From the NCBI GenBank assembly GCA_013399875.1, contig VXAZ01006883.1, forward strand, positions 73,790 to 137,789: DNA of 64,000 bases, given 5' to 3'. The notes below the pieces were generated by a model that saw only the letters and a program-made list of their open reading frames with translations, was not told where the DNA came from and did no database searches. Position numbers and translations under genes: made by a program. This DNA comes from Gymnorhina tibicen (lineage: Eukaryota > Chordata > Aves > Passeriformes > Artamidae). Below, piece by piece: positions 35,903 through 50,194 of the stretch (its first letter is position 1; each line of letters starts with the position of its first letter).

Positions 35903-38900
35903 GAGAATGTCAATTTGCCCAATTACACATGTGAAATGAAACCTGTTTTCTTAATGCTTTAACTTGCTCTCTACACTCCACATCCCGTCTTGGAAGCCAA
36001 TGGGCTTGGAGGAAGAAATGTTTCAGGGATGACAGCCTTTCCCCAGGAAGGACGTGTACTGAATGTGTCCACCTCCAGATTGAGCTCACATGAAATGTGA
36101 GCTGGCTGACTCTGGCAGCACATGCAGGAAAGGCAGGCACATGCCACCTCCCTCTTGCAGCCTTTACCCAGTGCTTCATGTCATGGCCAGAGGATGCCAA
36201 TGTCACAATCGGAAGAGGGGTCTAGTACGATGACAGTTACCCCTGACAGCCATGCAGGAAGGAAGCTGTAAATTGGCACTGAGTGAAACCTTGATGGACA
36301 TCAGAGACGGACTGATGTAGGACACCCGTCACTGAACAACCTCCTTCCCAGAGCTACTCCACCTGCCAACACCAGCCGGACAAGAAGCTGCCAGCTAAAA
36401 TTCTATCCCTCAAGCAATGCAAGCAGAACTGAGCCCCTTGTGGGCTGAAAGGCAAATGCATCCACAGGTGCAGATGAGACAGAAGTGGGGATTATCCCGT
36501 CTCACAGCAGCTCCACAGAAAAATTTGTCCCCATTTTATCTTGTAGACCTGGATGCAGATGCTGGGAGTTGACACAACTGGAAATCATACAGCATGTCCA
36601 AAAGGATCCCTGAAGGTCAAATAGCAAAGCAGATGGTAGAGAAACTGCCCCCTTCTGATCCTTGTCATATTCAGCTTTCTTTTCGTGAGACCCTCTCTCA
36701 TTGCAGCTCTGCTGCTGTTAGCTGCTGCTCCAGCAGTGCAGAGGTCCCTCCAAGAAGATGGTGCAGTGCAGCCAAGATCTTTGGGCCTCACACTGCTTTT
36801 GAGCTGAACTACAGAAGCAAGATGCCTTTGCTTCCAACCCCGGTGTTGAAACATCCTCACTACCACAATGATTTTGACAGGGGCAAGATTTCTGAAGCTG
36901 GACAAGGCCTGGAAAGCCCTCTATTCAGAAGCTCTGAGACTCTGATGTGACAGCTGGCTCCAGTCTGACAAGGGTCAGACATGAGCACTGCAGCTGATTT
37001 TACAAACGACAGGAGTCACACCAGATCACTGGAGCTAGGAACCAGTGAGCATCAAAGCATCATGCTCTTGATGCAATGATTGGACTGAGACCTAGTCAAA
37101 AAAAACAGATGTAAGAACATGTTCAAAAGAAAAAGCAGAACAGGCACCACTGCGGCTATGGGCTTTCCATCTCCACTTGCTCTCTGAGATTCCAAACTTT
37201 TCTTTCACTATAGACAGATGTGAGCCAGCACAGGTGTCACAGACCTGTTAAGCAATCGGGAAGTAACTAATTACCTCAGTGGGGGTCCCCTCTCAGGTAT
37301 TCAAAGCAACATGTGCCATGTGAGTACTGCCTGCCAGTGCACCTGGCACATCCCCTGCTCTGAGACCCTACCCAACTCTAGTAGTTCAAGATCCAGGAGT
37401 GAATTTAACCAGCAGGACAAAGGAGGATGATCAAGGTTAGCAGATCTAGGAAGACCATGATAAAAGTATCTGTAACCAGTGTGCTTTTTCTTGGAGGACT
37501 ATGAGCATTGGAATCATTCAGGCACACTACATCGGAGTGGTGTGAGGGAATCAGCTCACGCACCACTGAGATGTATGTGTCACTGGGGGGAAGTACAACA
37601 GCTGTTTGGCCATGTACAGTAGCAGCGTGTAACAGTTTTATGCTAAGAATGCCTGAATTAATTGGACCTTTGGGGGAATTGGAGAAGGAAAAGTGTAATT
37701 ACTTGAGCTGGAATTTACCCAGCCTGAAAAAACCCCGGGTTATTCCTGGAAAAAATTACTATGTGAACTTCCATGGCAAAATCCATTGTTCCAAAGGACC
37801 CAGAATGCTGGGTTGATATGTCCTATTAAAAACTATCCAGTGCTGTAAAGAAATTGGTCAAACACACTTTTCAAATATAAGATAATCACAAGGGGTTAAT
37901 CTTATGCAGGCAGGTCTGATCAGTGAAAAATGCAAATCAGTGTATACCAGTTGACTTTATCAGAGCAACAGAGCTCCTTACACTTATTTATAAATGCTGC
38001 ATGCCTGGCTAAGGTGTCATTTGTTTACAACATGAGAGAGTTATTTAAAATAAAATAAATAAGATTTTTTTTTTTTTTCATTCCTCTGGCCACCCTGAAG
38101 GCAGCTGTCATGTTGTGGATGCTCAGAAGCCTATTGAGAAGTGATTTCGAGTTAAATGTCAGACTGTGAGCTACTGAGCAGCCACAATTCTCTATCATTC
38201 AGCAAATTTTGCACCAGATGTGATTGGTTTCTTATTTAAATTGAGTTAGTTTAAGAAATATTAAGGTAATGGATGAAGTTAAGCTACTATTAAGCTAGTG
38301 AGTAATTTAACTAGTACAAACCAGGCAAGTGAAGCAAGCTGAACTGATCGTGCTTTTGTGTTCAGACAAAGAGAAATACGTCCAAACTCAGTCCTGAGAC
38401 TGACTTTTCAGTGGCAGGGTCTCTGCAGACAACTCACCTGGAGCACACGGTACTTCAGTTTGGGAGCTGTCTATGCAAACCTGTGTAACCTACGTGCTGT
38501 CTGAGCTCCATGCATCGTTTGAGAGTCCATCAGGCACCTGGCACGTGCCCACAGGACGGGCTGGTGCTGAACCTCCTGCCAGAAGCCACCTGCACTCTGA
38601 TGCAGCTTGTGTGCTGCTGACCTAGAAGCCCCGGGGTCTCGTCATCTTGTTCAGAAATGAATGCAATGGCAGAGAGCAATTCAGAGCATGCCTTCACTGG
38701 AGGAGGCTCTGCTGTTCAGGTACAAGAGGACATCTTCCAGGACACAGTGTCCCACATCTAAGGCGAATGGAACATTTTTATTACTAGAAAGCTATAATAT
38801 ATATTTGCAAGCTCCCACTGGCTCTTTTTACACTTGCTTTGTGGAACTAAAACTCTGATACTGTTCATACTGGCTTTTTTGTCACATGCTTTTGACAAAC

Positions 38901-41900
38901 ACAAACCTGACAATTAAAATCTTTATTTAACAAAAAAAAAAAGGCAAAAATTGCAAAAATAATACTAAAATTTTTCTTGCTCATTCCCACATATTCACAT
39001 ACAGACTTAGGTGCGCACAGGACAATCTTTTCAAAATCATGTGCCTACGGGATAGCTGGAATTCATGGAATTCTGAAATCAGTGGATTACAGTTTTGTTT
39101 GTTTAGTGAAAGTTGGGTGTCCCATTTGACACTTCATGTCTCAGATGTACATTTAAGAATTTAATCCAGTTTATACACACTTTAAGCTTTTATCCAGTAA
39201 AAATCTCCCTGGGACATAGGGATTGACAAAGCTGATGACACTGTCCCAAAATTGGCTCTGAAGTGAGAGTGGGCAGCTGTTACACAACTCAGTGCTGAAA
39301 GCTGATCTGGTTTCATCTGCAGGCAGCCATGGAATTGCCTGTCCTCCAAACATTTCAACACAAAGAAAGAGGGATCCTAGCCAAAGGAAATGAGAAAGTG
39401 ATAGGCAGAGAGAGTGGAATCAGCTCAAATGCCACAGAGGGTGATGGAGTAAGTCTAAACACAGGCACAGATTTGCTCTCATAAGAGGCTTAGCTCTGTC
39501 TTCCCAGGGCTAGCTTTCCCAGAAAGGACCATTTTGGCTCACTCTAAAGACGAAATGAAGTGTTTAAAAGCATTTCAGGAATACCAGAACAAACTCAGTG
39601 CTAACATGATGGGGGAAATAGCTACCACCAGCAAAACATTTGCTCTGCTAGCAGAGTCATACTGCTGAATTTCATTCCTTTTCTCTAAGTACATTTGAGA
39701 CACACTCCAGAAATAAAAATTTCAGGGGAAGACAGAGAATTCGTCTCAACACCCCTCCACCAAGTCTCCTAGGAAAGAACAAAAAGTAGTGGAAGTTCAA
39801 CGCTGGGTTCTGCAGCACCAATGGTTACAGGGACTAGAAATGCACAGCTGCAACCATGGAGGTAAACTTAGCTCAGCTCCATCTAGCAGGAGCCATTTTC
39901 CAAGCTCAGGGATAAATATATGATGATGAGAGAAATTGCTACAGCACGCTCCTCTGACAGGACACCAGCTCCTGTCTCAGATGATTACCACTTGTGAGAA
40001 CAGGCATCATCCAAAGAGAGAGCATAATACATGCCTTTTTCCCCCCACCCAAAGAGTAGGGGAAGGGATTTAATTTCTCCTGAAACTATAATGTTATAAT
40101 GGTCTTGCCCACTAATCACGGAGAATAATATTCTGGTCTTCTGAGGTTATTAGTAAAATTTCCATTAAATGTAACAGGATAAGGACAGGGCCTTTGATCA
40201 CAGGGGAAAAATCTGTCAAATAAATGTTGCTGAGGAATTTTTTATCCAGTCTTTTTCCCTCTGACTGATTATATGTTTTGCAGGTAGCACCTGAATAGGA
40301 AATGTGGAAAAGATCCTGACAGGGACGCAGGGTCTGAATGAATGCTAAAACACCATGAGAAGCTTTATTTGCTGAAAACAGCAACCCTGCAAAAAGTCCT
40401 GGGATAACATGGCAGCTGGTGTCTCCCCTTGGAAGTTTAGGGTGGGATTTAGGGCAGGAATTCACAATAGGAAAACCAATGCCCTTACTAGAGACATAGG
40501 ATCATACTCTGTAGTTTAAGCCAAAGGACTCCACACCTCATGGGCTGTTCCCAGTGTGTTTAACAGGACACTGCGTTAACCCTGAGGACAGCCTTGCCCC
40601 TGAAGGGAGCTAGGAGTATAGAAGAAACAGAGTGCAACACGGCACAATATTCTTGGAAACAGGTATTTAATAGCAAATAAAAGAGTATGAAAAAACCACC
40701 TGACAGTTTCAAAAGGAATGACAACTGCAGCTCATCCAGTTGCACCCAGCAGTTGACATGAGCACCCTGGTAGACAGAATTCTTTTTCTGGCAGGCTGAG
40801 CTCTGCCAAGGGAGTAGCATGCCAGGTAGGAGTCAGCAGAGCAGTGCCAGTGACCTCAGGAAGCCACCATGAAATGCTCAGCCAGAAAAGGACAGCAGTA
40901 CAAATTTCATCAATGTGACACAGGCTACTCCTCAGTAAAAAAAGCTCTAGAAGCTCCCTGCTTAATAGGGTCCTTGGAGGCTTTTGGCAGGAAGAAATAC
41001 AAGCTGATAGCACTGAGCCAGTGTTCACCTGTGCGGAGTCCGGCCCTGTGAGTCGAGAGCACGCTCTGTCACACAGCTATGGCAGAAGCATCTGCCGGGG
41101 GAAGTGCACAGTGTGCACTTCAGAGGCAATTGCATTCAGTCCTTTCTGCCTTCTGGCTGTCAGCACTCAGCTTCAACAGAGCTGCTGGGCACTGCAGCTA
41201 CCCTATGTTCCATGGTGCCTTCACTCTCAGGAAGCAGGTCACCAGCATCCCAGCATTCAGCCATGAGGGAAATTATCAACAGCCTGAAGGATTACGAGGC
41301 AGAGGGCAGATAGCTACAGCAAATGAAGTCACACTTGATATTCAGTGTAGCTGCTTGCATCCAAAAAGGGTCAGACAGGACTGGGAAAGAAGTGTTTACA
41401 CGCCGCCAGCCTGAAACAAGGGATAAAAACCATAATGTGTGTAGTTTTGTGGAGCCTCTACAGCATAGCTCTGTTGCCATGAAACAAGGGAAATGTTCCA
41501 AATTCTGGTCACATAGAATTTCTGGGAGTTGGGGAGAGTGAAGCAAGAATTACAAACAGTTAGGTGCTGAGAAATGAAAACTGATAATCCCAGTAATGTT
41601 TTTAGTTTTCACTTCCTATATGTTACCCTAGACAAGAATCTAGGGATTTTAGTTTGGGACAGCATTTTAGAAAGAAAAGCATGGAAACACTCCTCTTCAT
41701 CAACAAACAATGGTACCTGTGTGCCTCTGAGCAGGTGGCTCTGAGCAGATGACTTGTAGGGAGGCATTCCCAGTTTAAGTAGTTTCCCCAATGAAATTGT
41801 GTATCCAAATCCTAAAGCCAATTTCAACCAATCGGAAGCAAAATTAAATCCCTGAGGCTTAAACCTAAGTTTCTGATGGTGTTTGAAAACAGGGAACTGG

Positions 41901-44900
41901 TTAGTATCCCCCTAGGGAAAAAGAACATATATTAGATTTCAAATATTCATTTCAAAGAGACCTTTCCAATTAATTCTACTGATAACAAAAAACCTGATCT
42001 CAGTCATGTGGAGACCTGTACCCTGCTGAAAATTATGCAGAGTATTTAGTTGCTGCTGTGGCACCACCCTATCCCCCCAGTAAGGCCTTTCAGCTCATGT
42101 TCTTTGCTCTCCTTCCCTGTCCAGAGCCCCACTCTTCTTTCCAAGCTGTGTAATCATATGCCATGTAAGGTCCAACCTGCCATCTTTGCTGTCATCCACT
42201 CACTCTTAATTTGGAGTCAAATATTTCACCCTCACAACTGTAATTTGCAAACATGAGAGAGTGCAGAGACAGTAAGGGAAGGTAAAATCCTCCTGCACAT
42301 TCTCCAATTAGGACAGATTGTGTGGAGAAAAGCAAGTTGCTTCTGGGTTCATTTTCAGCCCACGTCCCTGCTTTGGTCCAGACTACATCTGGCACTCCTG
42401 CAGGTTCCTAAAGACAAATCATGTTTGTGCAGTTGTTAGGTAGGGTCAAGCTTAACATTTGAAAGTTAAGGTAGAAAGGAAGGACACTCCTTCCTGCCAT
42501 TTGAGGGATGTAGGGCCCTTTTCTGATTCTCTTGGGCTTTGTGGGACATCCTGTGAAAGCCTTGGAGTTGCACATGTATCAGTGTTTTCCACAGTCATAG
42601 ATACAGGGATCCTTGGGCTAGCGGGAAATTTGGTTCCTCAATCTTCACTGAGATGCTGAAACAGACAACACTGATAATGGGGTGCACTTAGCAGTCTTGA
42701 TGCTCGATCTGCAAGCTCCTCACATGACTCTGATGGGCAATCACATACAGGGGCATTAATCGGCTCCTAAGAACCAGCACTTACAAGGTCATCTCTAGTT
42801 TCCAAAACTTCTGGACTTAGGTTAACATAATATCTGAGAACAAATGACATGACACAAAATATCAGAAGGAAGCATATGTTTTGCCTTGACATAAGTAGTG
42901 CACTCTTTGGCAAAATTGTCTTGACTTTTGGTGGCTGGGAACTCAAAATGTCTATTCAAGTTTCTGCTGTTTGCCACACAAATTAATCTAATGAGTTGCC
43001 TGTGAAATAAACCATTAGAAAAGCCCTTGTTAAATTGTATCAAAGTAAATGGTTATCTAAAATAGACGTGACAGGGAGGTTCTTAATTAGTCTGTTGTCA
43101 GCTGGGACTGGAAATGCTTGTGGCAGCATGAGGCTAATTAATTACTCATCCTGCCACATTGCAGCTTCTTGTCAAAGCACAAGGTACAATTCAAAACACA
43201 CCAATGGCTGGTTGCTCCTTTTCAGAGACCGTAACAGCAGCAGAGGAGCGGATTGGTCTGTGCTCACCTTCCATAGGGAGCTGGGTTGAGGGGGTGTCCA
43301 AGCCAGGTGACTGTGCCTGGGATAAGCTGTTTGTCTAGATGAGGAGTCTCTGATGCCCATATTCTATTGCTTCAGCTGAACATGGCTTCCTGGATTGAAA
43401 ATGAAAATGAGTCTTGGGAGGAGGGCATTTGGAATCAGCTGGAAGCCCCAAGGATGTGCTTGCCCAAGGGTCTTTATCCTGTGTCAGGGTGACCCTGCAC
43501 AGGTTGTGCCCATCTGTTTGTGGTGCAGCAGTCAGGGAAGCGGGAAGCACGCTGGCTTCTCCTTCAGCAGTGTCTTTACCTGCAGGTCTTGGGGCTAGAC
43601 TTCTGACAGCTGTGCTGCTGCAACAGGGCTTCCAGGAGCAGGCCAGCTGAAGAGACAGTGCCCACACACCCTGGTGACCCAAAATGCCATCAGAGTCTGA
43701 GGAACCACTTGCACTTTGCAGGAAGGAGCAAAAAGCAAAAAGTTACAAAATTTCTACTACTATGCCTTCGCTACCACAATGCCAATGAAAAATGTATACT
43801 TTGGCGGAGGGGATTTAAACAGTTTTGCACACGCTTTGGACAGTGTTTCTCAGCAACCTGCAGAGCAAGAAAGGAACCTGCCATGTGGCCTTCTTTGTGG
43901 GCTGGAGATCCCTTGACATAGAGGACATAGGGCACCTGATGCCTGATACTGGATGTAGAGATGGAGCCTCAGCCAGGGAATGGCTGTTGATGGGCTGTGA
44001 AGGGCCAGCAGTAGTAAGCACATTGGGTAAATGTTCGCTGGGACCCTCTAAACCCCGTATCTCTGGGAGGTGGTAAGGAACATCCCTGCTTAAATGAAGG
44101 TGCCCCAAGTGGCCTGCACTGTCTCTGCTCCAGGTAGAATGCAGGGGAAATGAGGGTGGGTAGAGGAACAGGTCTGAGCCTGTGCTCAAGGCTTGGTTTG
44201 CACCAAACCCTCACTCCTGTGGGATGGCTGGAGACCTTCACGCGCTCTGCTCCTCCTCTGCAACATATGTAGCTGTTTTTACGGCATCTTTCCCCGTTTC
44301 TTCAGAGACACAGGTCTGTTCTACAAAAAGGGAGTGAAAAGCAGTGTATTTACACCCATGCTTGCAATCAGAAGTCATTTGATATCCCCTGATATCAGCA
44401 TGCAAGGTTTTTACCATCTCTAAGTGTTGCAAGCACTCCAAGTGTACAGCAGTAAAAACTTTATTACACCCCTGCATCAAATGCCTTTGAAACACAAGAA
44501 CACCTTACTACACTGAAAGGTGTGTGATGCTGGCAAAGCCCTCTCCCATCACTGTCCTTCACCCTTTGTGGTTACACACCTCCTCACGTAGTAAACACCA
44601 GGATGTGGTCTATACCTAAAGCATTCACAGAGCTGCGCTCCCAGCACAAGGAGCACACAGCCCTTCCTTTAAGTACTGCTCCCTGACACAGTGCAGTACC
44701 ATGACTAACTCACGGTTGTTGTCACCTCACCATCTGCGATGGCTCAGTTAGATAATGGATACTTATGGGTGCAGCTTATGGGAAAAGGGAACAAGTCCAT
44801 AGAACGGAAATATTAGCATCTGTGAAGCTGTCCCCAAAAGCTGCCCAATTAGTTGGTAGGGCACTAAGGTTAATCAAGTACATATTTAGCCACTCCTATG

Positions 44901-46020
44901 AGTGATGTCTGTTCAAGTCAGTTCTTAATTTTTAGACAGTGGTAGCCTGCAAGGGCCACGGTGATGCACATGCATTTTTCTTTGAACAACAGAACATCTG
45001 ATTTTTCCCCACTCCATCACAGAGGCCTTGCCACCACTACCACTTCCTACCCATTAATTTCACTATCCATGGAGGAAAACAGCAAGATCTTCCTAACAAC
45101 CATTTCTGCATATTCTTCCCCACAGCTCCTCATGGAGGGTACCTGTGGGTACAAACTCGAACAGTGTTTCCTCTGAAGGCAGAGGATTCTTCAGCAGCAT
45201 TTTCAGTGTTGGAAGGAAGCCTGGACAAGTGTCTGTCACTCCCTGACCTCGGTCTCTGGTGCACCCAAAAGCCAAAAAAAAAAAAAGGAAATTTCACAGT
45301 ATATGCATGATTTTCTCTGATCCCAGGTGCTCTTATTGCTAGGTATCGATCACTGGGACAGCAGAGCTGACAGATACCTATCTCATAGCTCACCACTCTC
45401 CCCTGGGTCTTTAGAGAGGCCCTGAAAGCTCTTCACAGTGGGCACCAGCAGCAACTGGCTGGGCTGAGGTGAGGTGTCCCCCAAGGAGCGTCTGTGGCCC
45501 CACAGCCGCTGGAGGGCATTGGTTGAGAAACCTCCTTTCGGATACTCAGCTTGCGGGGTGGCAGAGGGTGAAGTAGCAGGTTATTTCCCAAAGGCAGCAA
45601 GAAGGGGGACTGCCACGGAAATGCCCAAGGGTGAGGAGCTACTATGGGACTGCAGCAAGCCACTCCTGGTGGCTCCAGCCATGTGATGGCTGATGAACTG
45701 CTGGAGCAGATGGTGGAGGGAAGCCATCACCACTTGACAGGTATTGGACAGGCTGCCTCCTGAAAAAAAGCGGATTTCATGTTATTCAGGAACACAGCTG
45801 TCCTGTGACTTACGTGCACACTTTGTGCCCCATTGCACACCTTTCTCCAGAGAATTCCTGGTGTACCATGCAGATTTCACCCCCTTCAAAGAGAGCTGCT
45901 TGCATCCCCATCTCCAGGAAAAAATGCTTTGCCTATCTCTCTCCAGTGCCCACAGTGATGAGAGACTGCTCAGCCCGTGCATGCACACATGTTCACACTC
46001 ATCCATCATTTTCTCTGCCA
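35903..46020. other. Intergenic sequence, about 10 kb, no gene recognised
   Basis: Many short open frames occur on both strands (up to about 125 codons) but none shows a domain. A T-run is near 38067-38079. A TAATTA-rich block is near 43080-43165. The GC-richer block 45420-45730 could be a fragment of retroviral internal sequence (AACTGCTGGAGCAGATGGTG style), which I cannot confirm. Confidence 0.5.
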
Positions 46021-47071
46021 TAAAAGAATCACAGAATGGTGCGTGTTGAAAGAAACCTCTAATCAAGCAGGGTCATCTACAGCAGGTTGCCCAGGACCGT
46101 GTCCAGATGACTTTTGAGTAATTCCAAGGATGGAGACTGCATCACCTCTCTGGGCAACCTGCCCTAGTGTTTGGTCATCCTCACAACAAAAAAAGTGTAT
46201 CCTGAAGTTCAGAAGGAACCTCCCATGTTTCAGTTTGTGCCCACTGCCTCTGGTCCTATCACTGGGCACCACTGGAAGGAGCTCTGCTCCGTCCTCTTTG
46301 TGACCTCCCTGCATGCACTCACAGACATTGATGAGATCCCTCTGAGCCTTCTCTTCAGGCTGAACAGGCCCAGCTCCCTCAGCCTTCCCTCACAGCAGAG
46401 GTGCTCCAGTCCCTGAGTTGTCTTAATGACCCTTCCCTTGAAGGGTCCACTGAAGAATGGATTCTCTGCAATATGTTCATGGCTCTGCTGTACTGAGGAG
46501 CACAGAACTGGACAAAATACTCCAGGGATATCCTCACCAGCTCTGAGTAAAGGAGCAGGATCACTTCCCAGCTAGCTGGCAATACTCCTTTTAATGCAGG
46601 CCAGGACATCATTCACCTTATTTGCCACAAAGGCACACTGCTGGCTTGTGTTCAACTTGGTACCCACCAGGACCCCCAGGTCCTATTCTATCAAGCTGCT
46701 TTCCAGCTGGGCAGTACCTAGCATATGTATTTTTTTCCTGCCCATGTGCAGTATTTGGCATTTCCCCTTGCTGAATTTCATTAGGTTCCTGTCAGCCCAT
46801 TTCTCAAGGCTGTTGACGTCCCTGTGGACTGCAACATGACCCTCTGATATCAGCCTCTCCTCCTTGTTTTATGTTCTCTGAGAAATTCCTGACTGTGCGC
46901 TCTGCCTCATCATCCAGATCATTGATGAAGACTGTTGAAGGACCCAGTATTGACCCCCAGGGTATACTGCTAGTCACCGGCATCCAGCTAGATGTTGTGC
47001 CACTAATCATCAGCAGTCGGGTCTGCCCATTTGAACAGCTTTCAGTCCACCTCACTGTCTGCTCACCCAAG
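46021..47071 (-). mobile_element. CR1 LINE (3' part), interrupted by an LTR
   Basis: Read on the minus strand, the 3' terminus lies at 46021-46040 (CCATTCTGTGATTC). Above it are the usual CR1 3' phrases and the reverse-transcriptase C-terminal text, such as the FINDLDDEAE-like and NFSENIK-like words near 46870-46940. The same element continues at 47740 after an LTR insertion. Confidence 0.9.
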
Positions 47072-47739
47072 TGTGATGGTTTAGGCCAAATTCAGGGAAA
47101 TGTTCAAAAGGGACGTTTCCTCAAAGGAAGGCAGGTTACAAACCACCCCTTCCCCCAGTTGGGTTCGGGAAAAAACAAGTTTTCCTCAGAGGAAAGTGAA
47201 GGAGAAAATAAAACTATTTATTTAACAAACACACAGGAAAACAATACTAATAATACTAAATAATAAAATCTCTCGCTCTGGAGAGAAAACCTGAAAGATT
47301 TTAGAGTCCTTCTGTGGGTGTGGTCTCTCTCCTCCTCCTCGGAGCTGGGTTGGCGTGGGGGCCCCCCTTCCAGGCCGGTGGAAGGTCCCCCGGTGGGGTT
47401 CTGATGTTCTGGTGTTCTGAACAAGTCCAGAAGAGAAGAAGGGAAAAAAAACGAAGTCCCAAGAGGAAAAAAAAACCTCAACTCTCCGTCCCTCTCCGAA
47501 GAAACAGAGCTGAAGAAAACTGACCGAAAAGCCAGAAAAAAAAAAAAGTGCTTCCTCTGCCCGCCGCAGAAGTAGCTAATCTCTGTGTCCTTGAAGCACA
47601 AACTGTTTTGAAAAGTTCGCTCAGTTTTTTTTTTTCCTCTGTCTCTTGCATCCAGTTTTAAAGGCATAGAAAGGCTCAGGAATCATGTCTGGGCATAGAG
47701 CAATGGTAGCGGATACAACAGCACAGTCACCCCAAGACA
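47072..47739 (-). mobile_element. Solo LTR with exact 5-bp target-site duplication, inside CR1
   Basis: The element starts TGTGATGGTTTAGG and ends CCCAAGACA and is 668 bp. The pentamer CCAAG stands immediately before (47067-47071) and after (47740-47744), a perfect target-site duplication. Removing the LTR and one pentamer restores a continuous CR1 text. A-rich tracts and repeated AATAAA/ATAATAC words near 47205-47270 suggest that the LTR is read on the minus or plus strand with a poly(A)-like area there; the orientation is uncertain. It is a different family from the 51.8-kb LTR. Confidence 0.88.
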
Positions 47740-48030
47740 CCAAGCCATACAACAACTGCTTGTCTAGGAGGATCTTATGGGAGACAGTGTCAAAGGCCTT
47801 ACTGAAGTCCAAGTAGACAGGACCCACTCTGCCCTCATCTACCAGGCCAGCTGTTTCACTGTTGGCTATCAGGTTGATCAAGAATAACTTCCTCCTTTGT
47901 GAATCCACGCTGACTGCTCCTGATTATTTTGTTATTATTCATATGCCTGGAAATGTTTTCCAGGATTAGCTGCTACATCTTCGCAAAGGTGCAGATGTGG
48001 CATAAAGTAATCACGGGCCGGCAATCAGGA
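47740..48030 (-). mobile_element. CR1 LINE continued (reverse transcriptase)
   Basis: The minus-strand translation contains VGPVYLDFSKAFDTVSHKIL (about 47770-47830), the typical CR1 reverse-transcriptase motif, preceded by a LINLIANSE-like word. It is the 5' continuation of 46021-47071. The 5' end is truncated near 48030. Confidence 0.9.
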
Positions 48031-50194
48031 CTGTTATGACAAAGATTTCATCACTTCTTTCATATCCACAGCATAGGATGATTTTTTTTTTTTACAAGAC
48101 ATATTTGCATTGTTTAAATGAGCTGTAGACTTTGATGATATCCATCCCCATTTAAATTTGCTTCAAGTTTAATTGGCTTGGGAAGTTCCAGTCCTCTGGA
48201 CCCTGCAAGGAACATGCATAGCCTTTTGATCAGTTCCCTTAGTTTTATACTAAATTTTCCTAAACAGACAGGAAGGATGCCAGCAAGCTTCACAGAAAGA
48301 ATTAGTCATTGCAAGTACCTTAATGCATGGTCATTTCTACATGATTATGCTTGAAACTGCTTTAAAAGTGTTTCAGCATATCAAAAATTATTAGCTGCTT
48401 CTGCAGAGCTAGGTCAAGACAACCTATTTTCCCTTCCTCTTTCTCCACAGACAAGCAACTCAATTAGAGACCCCCCTTAAGAAGTGTTTGCTAAGTTCTC
48501 TGGGACAAAGCAAGCCACCCATTATTCACTGTTATGCATAATACACAGTACTTGTGGGTGACTCCCCTGAGTTCATTGCATCTTTTGTGAGCAATTTTCG
48601 ATAGAAGAAATATAGTATATTTAATCAGAAGCTTCCCAAAGGGAAAGAGTACATCAGGCAGAGCGATGCAGATAGACAAAGTTCCCAGTGAATTATATCG
48701 GCTAATTTATTGCCTGATGCCGTGACTCATACAGCAGCCTGTACCTCTTCCACAGCAATCCTGCTAAGTCCCCGAGGTCACCTCAAGACGGATGCATGAC
48801 TCACTGCCAGAGTTTCTGAATCCCACTCCTGGTGTGATGGCTCAGAGACAAAACACAAGCCCTTCAGGCATCTGTTATTTCCCTTTTGCCCCTTGTTTAT
48901 CGATCAGATGGTCTCATCAGCAGAGTCCTTCCACATCCGGCCAATTGGCCAGCAAGCAGCAGTCAAGCACAAATGACTGTCTACAAAGAGCAAGACCCAG
49001 GGGCTTGAGTGAGCAGAGTCCAAAAATCCTCCCTCAGGTAAACTTCTTGTGCTTGAGGACATGGAGACACAGAGGACTGCCTGGGGCTTTAAGAGCAGTC
49101 CAGAGGCATGGATGAGGCATCAGAAGTGGCTACCCTAAGACCCCCTAAGAAATATAAATAAGGTAATTATGGTATGTGAAGCTGGGTAAACAATAAGCAT
49201 TTTCAAATAGAGAAAAAAAAATCTTTTAACTGAGGTATAAGAGGATCACAGCACATAGTTGCATATTACAAAGAAATTGTCAAGTATTTCCTTTTGTACA
49301 TGTTGCCAAGAAAACACAATGTACAAAAAGGCCTGGAGATGGATGTTGCGCATTCAGCATCCACTTTCAGCAAGGAGTACTTGCTGCAGACAGGAAGGAC
49401 TTTTGTGAAGCAGCTCTTGAGCAGATTTGAAGTGCCTGCCAGTGACCTCAGCAGAATGACTGACTGTCTCCTCAAGCTAATGGGGTGGCTCAAATATGTG
49501 CACAAGTGCATTAGTGTAAAAGCTCGAAACTTGAGAATCCCAATCCACACAGAACTTGCTAGCAAAACAAGTCCCGTCTTCCATATCCAGATTATAGACA
49601 GGACTTACATGATCCCATACTCAGAAATGGTATCAAGTTTTAGCATTGCCACAGAGCTTGGAAGGTAAAAATTAGAGTCTTATTTTACCTATGATGTTAT
49701 TAAGGGCTTGTGCAGTCCTTGCATGGTATGGCTGAGATCTTATAGATAAGCCAGGTGTCAATTGTAATGTATTAATTCAAAACTCCATCTGCCAGATCTT
49801 TCAACTTTAAGATACTAAAAAATATGGCATACACACTCTTCCATGGATTTTGCAGTACTGCCTGGTCAGAGTAAGGCTTTGTTCTTGCAAAAAGCCACTG
49901 AAGCAGACAATCATATCTGCAAAACAGCAGGTTCAGAGACGGGTTTTAGAAAGACGGACCAAAAAAATTACCTGTCATTCAAGTGGTACTCTCTTCACCA
50001 CATCCATCTTGGTCCTTTTCTGATCTCTATCCTCAAACCTACATAAAAAACCAAAAAGAATGTAGTACATCTAAAGCTGCTTATCCAAATAGCTGTTTCG
50101 GTTGCTCCATGGTAATTAAGAAAGGTCAAAGAAAACTTACTCCTCTGATGACACAACTAGAAAACTGGTAACAATGGATGAGAGAAGGCTGATA
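48031..50194. other. Intergenic sequence; one 124-codon ORF of unknown nature
   Basis: The plus-strand frame 49294-49668 is open from an ATG for 124 codons. Its last codons overlap AG/GTAAAA at about 49663-49668, which would serve as a splice donor. The composition is protein-like (mixed hydrophobic and charged residues, several Met and Cys), but I recognise no family, and the opposite strand is also open here. It could be a decayed retrocopy or chance. Confidence 0.25.
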
